A DNA stretch of 64,000 bases from JALEFZ01 sp039817415 (GTDB taxonomy: Bacteria > Bacteroidota > Bacteroidia > J057). Location of the stretch: positions 62,001-126,000 of the forward strand of contig JBCBVV010000001.1 of the NCBI GenBank assembly GCA_039817415.1. The letters run 5' to 3'. The position numbers and the translations under genes were made by a program. Every line of letters begins with the position of its first letter. Positions within the stretch are counted from its first letter, which is position 1. Positions 43,260 to 50,640 of the stretch are shown one piece after another. The notes beneath the pieces are model-generated. The model ran no database searches. It had not been told where the DNA came from and was given only the letters and a program-made list of their open reading frames with translations.

Positions 43260-45422
43260 ATGAAGCACTTGCTCAGACATATACTTCTCCTACCCTTTTG
43301 CCTGCTTTTTTGTTTTCCTTCCTTCGGGCAAGATAGCCTAATGGATGAAGGACCCAAGCCGCTTTATCTACAGGCTGGATACAGTTATTGGGACCTGGAC
43401 TCTGTTCTTCTCGTCTATCTAGATAGTTCCCATCAAGGTTTTGAAGACATTTATGCCCTAAAAGGAGAATTTTCTGATGTGGATATCCTCCATGATAGCC
43501 TGGATAACGACCTTCATCTCTGGACATACCTTCCCATCATCAATCAAAAAAAGGACAGTTTTACGCTGACATGGGCGACAGGTGGATATCCCTTTATGGA
43601 AATGTATATCCTTCGGGATAATGGACGAATTGATACGATATACAATGGCGTTTCGGAGAGAGTTTCTAGAAGGACCAGAAGGTTAGGCAAGGGAGATCTT
43701 TTCGACATCAACATGGCTGAAGGAGAATTGGTCGAAGTCCTGCTCCACCGTTACAACGATGGTACCCAGGTCTACTATCCATACATCAACGCTGAAATCT
43801 GGGGGAAAGAAGCTCATACCTATTTCTTCTATTCCAACAAATTCGACGAATACGTTCTCTTGTCTGGATTTCTATGTGTCTTATTGATCATCATCATCTA
43901 TAACCTGATTATTTATGCCTCTACGCGTGAAATAGCCTATTTGTACTATGCGCTTTATCTGCTCACCATAGGACTGGCCATTTCTTTAGAAAATTTGACA
44001 CGTGAATTTCCATGGCTTGGATTTGATGATCCCAACCTCAACAAGAGTATGGCTCTGATCATGATCTTGTTGACACCGGCCTTGTATTTCTTATTTGGAC
44101 GTGCCTTTATCAACTCAAAAGAACTGACCCCCAAATGGGACATTGGGATGAGAATCTTCATTGGGGTAAGGTTGGTCGCCAGTGTAATATTTCTCATCAT
44201 CGCTTTGACGAGGGTAACGGGTTACATCCAATATTTACAGCTCTCCTTTTTGTTGAGCCTGATTTTCATGGGCCTCGAACTCCTTTTTATCTTCATCTAC
44301 TTCGTTCCGCTGATTCGCAGCAAAAATCCTGTTGTATGGTTCTTTATTGCGGGTACAATTTCCTTATTTGTCGTAGGCTTTCTTTCTATTTTCCTACAGA
44401 ATCTGCTAGATGAGTTTGATGGATTTATCTATTTCTTGGTTAGTATTTTAGTTGAGATTCTAATCTTTTCTTTCGGGCTTGGCTATAAATTCCGCAAAAC
44501 CATGCAGGAAAAGCTGGATGCCGAACATGCCTTGAACCAGGAGCTTTCCAAAGTAAATTCTGCCTTTGGCCGATTTGTCCCACACGAATTCATCCAATCT
44601 CTAGGATACGACACCGTCCTAGAGGTCCAGTTGGGAGACCAGGTAGAAAAAGAAGTAACCGTATTCTTCTCAGATATCAGAGGATATACGACCCTGTCTG
44701 AAGGGATGACCCCTAAGGATAACTTCCGCTTCTTGAATGCTTATCTCGGCAGGGTAGGCCCTATTATTCAAGAAAAAGGGGGCTTTGTAAACCAGTATTA
44801 TGGTGATGGGATCATGGCCCTATTTACCCAAAAATCTGCCGATGCGATTCAGGCAGCCATCGATATCCAATTGGCCCTTGACTTCTACAACGAAGAGCGA
44901 ATCTCCAAAAATCGCAAACCCATCAAAATCGGAATGGGCCTTCATACGGGACCCTTGATGATGGGAATCATTGGGGATCAACTAAGAATGGACGCTACCG
45001 TTGTGGCGGATACGGTAAATACCGCCTCTCGCATGGAGGGCCTAACCAAATTTTTTGGAGCGAGATTGATCGTGAGCCAATCTGTATATGACGGACTGGC
45101 TCATCCAGAACATTTTGATTTCCGCTATTTAGGAAAGGTATTGGTCAAAGGCAGAAAACAACCCCTTGGTATCTATGAATGCCTAAATGCGTGTGAAAAA
45201 GATGCTTTTGACCTCAAGAAGAGCAACCTTGAATTATTTGCCAAAGGCCTAGATGCGTACGCCAAAGAGGATTTCCCAACTGCCATTAGGGCATTCGAAT
45301 CCGTCATGGAACAAAATCCTGAAGACATGGGTGCCCTATACTACATGGAAAAGTCTAAAACATATCTATTGGAAGGAGTTTCCGATGGATGGAACGGTGT
45401 AGAAACCATGTTTCAAAAGTAG
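43260..45422 (+). CDS. 7TMR-DISM membrane adenylate/guanylate cyclase (class III)
   Basis: The 720-residue protein has a signal peptide (to about 24) and a 7TMR-DISM extracellular domain at 30-190. Seven helices span about 195-410, then a short coiled coil. The class III cyclase domain spans 455-640, with metal aspartates D472 (FFSDIRG) and D516 (YYGDGIM). A TPR-like tail is near 650-715. It should sense a periplasmic ligand, probably a sugar-like molecule, and make cyclic AMP in the cytosol. The ligand is unknown. Genes for likely cNMP readers lie at 40805 and 60441. Confidence 0.92.
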   Translation: MKHLLRHILLLPFCLLFCFPSFGQDSLMDEGPKPLYLQAGYSYWDLDSVLLVYLDSSHQGFEDIYALKGEFSDVDILHDSLDNDLHLWTYLPIINQKKDSFTLTWATGGYPFMEMYILRDNGRIDTIYNGVSERVSRRTRRLGKGDLFDINMAEGELVEVLLHRYNDGTQVYYPYINAEIWGKEAHTYFFYSNKFDEYVLLSGFLCVLLIIIIYNLIIYASTREIAYLYYALYLLTIGLAISLENLTREFPWLGFDDPNLNKSMALIMILLTPALYFLFGRAFINSKELTPKWDIGMRIFIGVRLVASVIFLIIALTRVTGYIQYLQLSFLLSLIFMGLELLFIFIYFVPLIRSKNPVVWFFIAGTISLFVVGFLSIFLQNLLDEFDGFIYFLVSILVEILIFSFGLGYKFRKTMQEKLDAEHALNQELSKVNSAFGRFVPHEFIQSLGYDTVLEVQLGDQVEKEVTVFFSDIRGYTTLSEGMTPKDNFRFLNAYLGRVGPIIQEKGGFVNQYYGDGIMALFTQKSADAIQAAIDIQLALDFYNEERISKNRKPIKIGMGLHTGPLMMGIIGDQLRMDATVVADTVNTASRMEGLTKFFGARLIVSQSVYDGLAHPEHFDFRYLGKVLVKGRKQPLGIYECLNACEKDAFDLKKSNLELFAKGLDAYAKEDFPTAIRAFESVMEQNPEDMGALYYMEKSKTYLLEGVSDGWNGVETMFQK

Positions 45423-45517
45423 CGAATAATGTTTCTCTGCTTAAAACGAAAGCTTGAAATTTTTCTTTTCGCTAATAATTATACAATTTCCAATCAATAT
45501 TTCGCGACTTCTATCAC

Positions 45518-46192
45518 ATGAGAGCAATTGTATATTTCCTGGCTGGTTTATTGATCATCGCAATCGTAGGAACACTGTTCTTTTTTGTGATCCTTCCCCG
45601 TATGGTTACCATTCCTTCCCTTCCTGATATGAAGCCAGAAGAAACCATTCAGGTTCATTCTATTGTGGTAGAAAAGGTTCAGGGCCTTAAAAAAATGGAA
45701 CTGGAGAAATATGAATTTCAGGACATCGTCAAACACGTTCACCGCATTGATTGGTGGCCAGACCCAGAAGTAACTCTACAAGCCTATGGCCAAGTCGTAG
45801 CCTGTGTCGATTTTGCGAAGATAGACAGTGGACATGTAGTGGTCATTGGAGACACCATTATGCTCACGCTACCTGAGCCTGAAATATGCTATTCCCGTAT
45901 AGACCATGACCGTTCTCAGGTCATTGAAACATGGTATACCTCTATCTATAGCGATGGGAAAAAGATGATAGATCAGGCGTACAAAATTGCTGAAGACAAA
46001 ATGCTTTCTACTGCGATTGAAGCTGGAATCTTGGATAGCGCTAAGATTGAAGCTAGAAAAGCCCTTGTCCCCTTCCTCGAGAACCTCACCCAAAAAGAAG
46101 TTTATTTGAGTTTTCCAGTAGCTCAAAAGCAACCTCCAAAAGTTGAGTCTGTCGATTTACCAAAGGAAATTAAACCTGAATCTGTAAGATAG
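45518..46192 (+). CDS. DUF4230 protein with N-terminal membrane anchor
   Basis: The 224-residue product has one N-terminal helix (about 4-26). A DUF4230 domain follows with YGQVVACVDFAKID, LTLPEPEICYSRIDHD and AIEAGILDSAKIEARKAL. The domain is widespread and of unknown function. The bulk should lie in the periplasm. It begins about 95 bases after the cyclase stop. Confidence 0.87.
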   Translation: MRAIVYFLAGLLIIAIVGTLFFFVILPRMVTIPSLPDMKPEETIQVHSIVVEKVQGLKKMELEKYEFQDIVKHVHRIDWWPDPEVTLQAYGQVVACVDFAKIDSGHVVVIGDTIMLTLPEPEICYSRIDHDRSQVIETWYTSIYSDGKKMIDQAYKIAEDKMLSTAIEAGILDSAKIEARKALVPFLENLTQKEVYLSFPVAQKQPPKVESVDLPKEIKPESVR

Positions 46193-46253
46193 GTACAGGC
46201 TTTGCTTATCCTTTCCCATTTGACATACCATTTATTTCAACAAACAATCTAGT

Positions 46254-46736
46254 ATGAACAAGGTAATTCTTGGGGCACTTATAGCCCTTTCTGTCCTTTT
46301 GACAAGCTGTGATATCGGAGAGGTGATCAACTTCAACATGACTGCTGACATCAATGGAACAGAATTTACATCTCTGGTTACAACAGGGGTACTGATCAAA
46401 GAATCCAACGTCCAAACCAAAAACGTAACCCTCATTGGTACCAACGGAAGCAATAGCATCTCTGTGATCCTGACAGAAGTAGGAGGAGATTCTACTGTCA
46501 ACTGTATCGCTACAGGTCTATATGAATTTGGCAACACGACCAAAAGCGCAGTGGTTACCTATACAGAAGGACAAAACCTCTATACTGAGGTGATTTCCGC
46601 CAGAGTAGAACTGACTGATTGCGACGAAGAAACCAATGTTACAGGTACCTTCGAGGCGCAGGTAGTAACCATGGCAGGAGACACAGCCACCTTATCCAAT
46701 GGGGTCTTCGAAGAAATCAATGTGATCGAGAACTAG
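46254..46736 (+). CDS. Small lipoprotein (DUF6252-like)
   Basis: The 160-residue product has lipobox VLLTSC (C19). The mature protein is a beta-rich domain with INGTEFTSLV and TVNCIATGLYEFGN, similar to Bacteroidota DUF6252 lipoproteins. Two cysteines (near residues 84 and 124) may form a disulfide. The function is unknown; similar proteins are often found near surface-sugar genes. Confidence 0.72.
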   Translation: MNKVILGALIALSVLLTSCDIGEVINFNMTADINGTEFTSLVTTGVLIKESNVQTKNVTLIGTNGSNSISVILTEVGGDSTVNCIATGLYEFGNTTKSAVVTYTEGQNLYTEVISARVELTDCDEETNVTGTFEAQVVTMAGDTATLSNGVFEEINVIEN

Positions 46737-46761
46737 AACCGCTAAGTTCCTGCTAAACATA

Positions 46762-46802
46762 AAAATCCCCTACAGCAAATTGGCTTGTAGGGGATTTTCT
46801 TT
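46762..46802 (+). terminator. Intrinsic terminator after the DUF6252-like gene
   Basis: AAAATCCCCTAC...GC pairs with GC...TGTAGGGGATTTT across a 6-base loop. T-rich bases follow. It starts 25 bases after the stop. Confidence 0.88.
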
Positions 46803-46932
46803 TGTGGCGGTTGTAGGCATAGGGAATTATTCCTCCCTTGTCTCCCAACATTCCGTGAATGAGGAAGTTTTGTATTAAATTTCGCCATTCCCTCCAATGA
46901 AAGCACCAAGTCTTTCTAAACTTACTGTTCTC

Positions 46933-48348
46933 ATGAAGAAAATTAACCTTAGCCTACTGTTTTTCCTCCTCCTCGCAGGACAACTGTGGGCCCAGAATGA
47001 ACCCAAGATCGTATTTGAAGAGATCGTAACAGGGCTAAATCGTCCCGTTGACATCGCTCATGCAGGTGATAGCCGTACCTTCATTGTTGAAAAACGAGGT
47101 GTCATCAAAATCATGAACCCTGACTACACGATTGAAACTGAACCCTTTTTGGACATCCGCTCCAGGGTAAGGTCAGGCCCCTCTGAAATGGGCCTCTTAG
47201 GAATGGCCTTCCATCCTGATTTTGCCAACAATGGCTACTTTTTCCTAAACTACAACAATGGCAACACCACCAGAGTTTCTCGATTCAGAGTTTCTCTTAC
47301 CAATGTCAATGAAGGAGATCCAGATTCGGAGGAAATTTTCATGACCGTTTCTCAACCTTTCACCAACCACAATGCAGGAGACATCGCTTTCGGTCCAGAT
47401 AGTATGTTATACATCACCATGGGAGATGGCGGTTCAGGGGGAGACCCTGGCAATAGAAGCCAGAATGGAACGAACCTGCTGGGGAAAATCCTACGTGTCA
47501 ATGTAGATAGCCTCCCCTATACCATTCCTACAGACAATCCCTTTGTGGGAAATCCAAATGTTGCTGACGAAGTTTGGTCAATTGGCTGGAGAAATCCATG
47601 GAGATTTAGTTTTGATCGCATGACAGGCGAAATGTGGGTTGCTGATGTCGGACAGGGAAGATGGGAAGAGGTCAACGTAGAACCAGCCGGTATGGGTGGG
47701 TTGAATTATGGATGGAGATGCTACGAAGGAACAAGCACCTTTAATACAGGTGGCTGTGGAAGTCCTGCGGCTTACACTGACCCTATCTTTGAATACGACC
47801 ATTTCTCTCTTTTGGGAAGTTCTATCACAGGTGGTTTTGTGTACAGAGGAAGCGAATATCCGAATATGCAGGGCTACTACCTTGTGGGAGACTACAATTC
47901 CGGGAATGTCTGGACCATCAACAAAGTGGATAGCACAGGCGACTACAATTCCACACTTCTTGGACTCCTGATGGGAAGAGATGAGTTGTCCTCCTTTGGA
48001 GAAGATGCCAATGGTGAATTATATGCTGCTTCTTACAACGAAGGCAAAATTTTCGCCATCAGAGATACCTCCACTATCCTAAACACCCAGCTTGAAACCC
48101 TTCACGAAAATCGTCTGCTAGTCTTTCCTCAGCCAGCTCTAGACATTTTGAGTGTAAAGCTTCGTGGAAAAAGCTTTATTCAGCCCTCCATTCAGTTGTT
48201 TGGTTTGAATGGACAAGAAGTCGGTGTTTCCACAGAATGGTCTCGTGAAGAAGTATCCATTGATGTGAGTGGCCTACGCGCTGGTCTCTATATTCTCAAG
48301 CTTAAAAATCAGGATGAACAATGGGTAAGGAAAATCCAGGTAAAATAA
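46933..48348 (+). CDS. T9SS-exported PQQ-dependent sugar dehydrogenase-like protein
   Basis: The ATG at 46933 opens a signal peptide (MKKINLSLLFFLLLAGQLWAQ); an ATG at 46897 would add 12 polar residues. The 471-residue product has the glucose/sorbosone dehydrogenase propeller. Characteristic segments are GLLGMAFHPDFANNGYFFLNY, DIAFGPDSMLYITMGDGGSGGDPGNRSQN and WSIGWRNPWRFSFD. A type A T9SS tail covers about the last 80 residues. It should oxidise sugars outside the cell if PQQ is supplied; no pqq genes are in the window. Confidence 0.9.
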   Translation: MKKINLSLLFFLLLAGQLWAQNEPKIVFEEIVTGLNRPVDIAHAGDSRTFIVEKRGVIKIMNPDYTIETEPFLDIRSRVRSGPSEMGLLGMAFHPDFANNGYFFLNYNNGNTTRVSRFRVSLTNVNEGDPDSEEIFMTVSQPFTNHNAGDIAFGPDSMLYITMGDGGSGGDPGNRSQNGTNLLGKILRVNVDSLPYTIPTDNPFVGNPNVADEVWSIGWRNPWRFSFDRMTGEMWVADVGQGRWEEVNVEPAGMGGLNYGWRCYEGTSTFNTGGCGSPAAYTDPIFEYDHFSLLGSSITGGFVYRGSEYPNMQGYYLVGDYNSGNVWTINKVDSTGDYNSTLLGLLMGRDELSSFGEDANGELYAASYNEGKIFAIRDTSTILNTQLETLHENRLLVFPQPALDILSVKLRGKSFIQPSIQLFGLNGQEVGVSTEWSREEVSIDVSGLRAGLYILKLKNQDEQWVRKIQVK

Positions 48349-48383
48349 AGCTTCATACCACATTGACATACATATGAGCAAAG

Positions 48384-48410
48384 ACACCTGGCACTTCAGC
48401 AGGTGTTTTT
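48384..48410 (+). terminator. Intrinsic terminator of the sugar dehydrogenase gene
   Basis: ACACCTG (48384-48390) pairs with CAGGTGT (48400-48406) and runs into five T. Confidence 0.8.
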
Positions 48411-48444
48411 GTTTTGGGAAAAGAGGATGAAATTCCTACTAAAC

Positions 48445-48475
48445 TTTTCCCGCTCAACATCTTTGTATAATTTTG
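48445..48475 (+). promoter_or_regulatory. Bacteroidota-type promoter of lysS
   Basis: TTTT (48445-48448), a 19-base spacer and TAATTTTG (48468-48475) fit the consensus. It lies about 50 bases before the ATG at 48526 and rules out the upstream in-frame starts of lysS. Confidence 0.7.
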
Positions 48476-48525
48476 CCTCCATTCTTAATGAGGGCATAGG
48501 CCTTTCACCAATACATATATTTCAC

Positions 48526-50253
48526 ATGCACGAGGAATTATTTCTCACCGACCAGGAAATTGAAAGACGCGCTGAACTCAAGCGCCTACGTGAAATCGGA
48601 ATCAACCCCTATCCTGCTGAAGGATACGAGGTAAACATATCGACAAAACAGATCAACGAGGGATTTGAAGAGGGGAAAGAGGGATTTGAAGAGCTGTCCT
48701 TGGCTGGAAGGGTCATCAACAAACGTATCATGGGTAAAGCTTCCTTTGCAGAATTGCAAGATGGAAGTGGTTCTATCCAACTCTATTTCCAGCGTGATGA
48801 AATCTGCCCTGGAGAAGACAAAAGCCTATACAACGAAGTTTTCAAAAAGCTCATCTCACTTGGAGATATTATAGGTGTGAAGGGCTATGCCTTTATCACA
48901 AAGACAGGTGAGAAGACCGTCCACGTGAAGGAATTCACCCTACTAACCAAGATTTTGAAGCCTATTCCCTTCCCCAAAGAGGCAGAAGGAAAAGTATATG
49001 ACACCCTAACAGATACAGAGCAGCGATACCGTATGCGTTATCTGGACCTCATTGTACACCCTCAGGTCAAGGACACTTTCATCAAGCGTACAAAATTGGT
49101 GCAGTCCATGCGTGAGTTCTTGAATGGAAGGGAATATCTAGAGGTAGAAACCCCTATCCTTCAGCCCATTTATGGAGGAGCAGCGGCTCGCCCTTTCAAG
49201 ACCCACCACAACACCTTGGATATGACCCTTTACCTGCGTATTGCCAATGAGTTATACCTCAAAAGGCTAATCGTAGGTGGATATGACGGTGTGTATGAGT
49301 TTTCTAAAGACTTCCGAAATGAAGGAATGTCTCGCTTCCACAACCCTGAGTTTACCCAGATGGAGTTGTATGTCGCCTACAAAGACTACAATTGGATGAT
49401 GGATTTGGTCGAGGAGATGGTTGAAAAAGTAGCCATTGATGTAACGGGTGGAACCATAGTGCAAGTTGGGGATAAGGTTATTGACTTCAAGCGTCCATGG
49501 AAGCGTTATACCATGTACGAGTCTATCGAGGAATTTACAGGAATTGACATTTCAGAGATGGACGAGAAGCAATTGGTAGAAGTGTGTGAGAAACTTGAGA
49601 TTGAAGTAGATGAAAGTATGGGCAAAGGAAAACTGATAGACGAGATTTTCGGAGAGAAAGTCGAAGGTCTGTTGATTCAACCTACCTTCATCACGGACTA
49701 TCCAGTAGAAATGTCCCCATTAGCTAAAAAACATCGAAGCAAGGAAGGACTTGTGGAACGATTTGAAGGCATTTGTAATGGAAAGGAAATATGTAATGCC
49801 TATTCCGAGTTAAATGACCCACTCGATCAGAGAGAGCGTTTTGAGTCGCAGGTTGAGTTGGGCAAAAGAGGAGATGACGAGGCCATGATGCTCGATGAGG
49901 ACTTCCTACGTTCACTAGAATTTGGGATGCCACCAACGGCAGGCTTAGGAATTGGGATTGACCGTTTGGCCATGATCATGGCCAATCAGCCAACTATCCA
50001 AGAGGTACTTTTCTTCCCGCATATGCGTCCTGAACAAGGGGCACAGCAAGATAGCAGAGAAGCATTCAAAAAAGCTGGCGTACCTGAGGAATGGGTAGCC
50101 CCCGTCATCAAATCCGGTGTTACGACCATCGCCGCCCTGAAAGACGCCAATCCCAACAAACTCCACCAAGACGTTTGTGGCATCAACAAAAAGTATAAAC
50201 TCGGGCAGAAAAACCCAAGCAAAGAAGAAGTAGAAAAGTGGGTAAATGGCTAA
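48526..50253 (+). CDS. lysS: Lysine-tRNA ligase, class II
   Basis: The 575-residue enzyme starts at the ATG 48526; earlier in-frame codons lie upstream of the promoter. An OB-fold anticodon-binding domain (LAGRVINKRIMGKASFAELQDGSG) precedes the class II core. The latter has motif 2 FRNEGMSRFHNPEFTQMELY and motif 3 GLGIGIDRLAM. About 75 extra residues after motif 3 (HPxMRPEQG onward) form the extension found in many Bacteroidota LysS proteins. It charges tRNA-Lys in the cytosol. Confidence 0.95.
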   Translation: MHEELFLTDQEIERRAELKRLREIGINPYPAEGYEVNISTKQINEGFEEGKEGFEELSLAGRVINKRIMGKASFAELQDGSGSIQLYFQRDEICPGEDKSLYNEVFKKLISLGDIIGVKGYAFITKTGEKTVHVKEFTLLTKILKPIPFPKEAEGKVYDTLTDTEQRYRMRYLDLIVHPQVKDTFIKRTKLVQSMREFLNGREYLEVETPILQPIYGGAAARPFKTHHNTLDMTLYLRIANELYLKRLIVGGYDGVYEFSKDFRNEGMSRFHNPEFTQMELYVAYKDYNWMMDLVEEMVEKVAIDVTGGTIVQVGDKVIDFKRPWKRYTMYESIEEFTGIDISEMDEKQLVEVCEKLEIEVDESMGKGKLIDEIFGEKVEGLLIQPTFITDYPVEMSPLAKKHRSKEGLVERFEGICNGKEICNAYSELNDPLDQRERFESQVELGKRGDDEAMMLDEDFLRSLEFGMPPTAGLGIGIDRLAMIMANQPTIQEVLFFPHMRPEQGAQQDSREAFKKAGVPEEWVAPVIKSGVTTIAALKDANPNKLHQDVCGINKKYKLGQKNPSKEEVEKWVNG

Positions 50254-50296
50254 GCTAGCACCTGCTTTATCCTAGGCTTTATAACATAGTCCATGT

Positions 50297-50329
50297 CCCT
50301 TAATTCCATTGAGAATTAAGGGATTTTTT
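50297..50329 (+). terminator. Intrinsic terminator of lysS
   Basis: CCCTTAATTC (50297-50306) pairs perfectly with GAATTAAGGG (50313-50322), followed by six T. It starts 43 bases after the stop. Confidence 0.9.
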
Positions 50330-50358
50330 CTTGTGGAAGGCGAAGTATTCGGATTGTA

Positions 50359-50366
50359 TAATTTCG
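50359..50366 (+). promoter_or_regulatory. -7 like element before the DUF349 gene
   Basis: TAATTTCG fits TAnnTTTG at seven of eight positions. If used, it gives a leader of about 270 bases before the ATG at 50641. The 387-base interval 50254-50640 otherwise shows only the lysS terminator and no supported gene. Confidence 0.4.
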
Positions 50367-50640
50367 CGAATTGAAAAGATACAACACCATTCCTTACAAA
50401 CGAACGTTAGTATAATAAGGGACATTCCTACCACTTGTTGATCAGAAGGGGAAGAAGGGCACAAAATTGGAGGTTAGAGCACTCTGTTTCAGGAAAAAGG
50501 CAGGAATCCTGCAAAGTTGATTTACTTAACACCACAATAGGCATTGTTCAAAATTATTCGCTTATTTGTGGAGCAGTAAAGCGTCAAATTTATGAACCCG
50601 GCCTAGAAAATGGGCCCAAATTAAGGTTAAAGGTTTTCCC

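Noticed and set aside
48403..48525. lysS starting at 48403
   Set aside because: The extra 41 residues do not match lysine-tRNA ligases and the promoter at 48445-48475 lies inside them.
50472..50512. tRNA-like segment with GGTTAGAGCAC and a GCAGG-AAT-CCTGC hairpin
   Set aside because: It resembles a tRNA D-arm and a T-arm without the TTCG, but there is no matching acceptor stem, D-stem partner or anticodon arm. Chance or a long-decayed remnant are equally likely.
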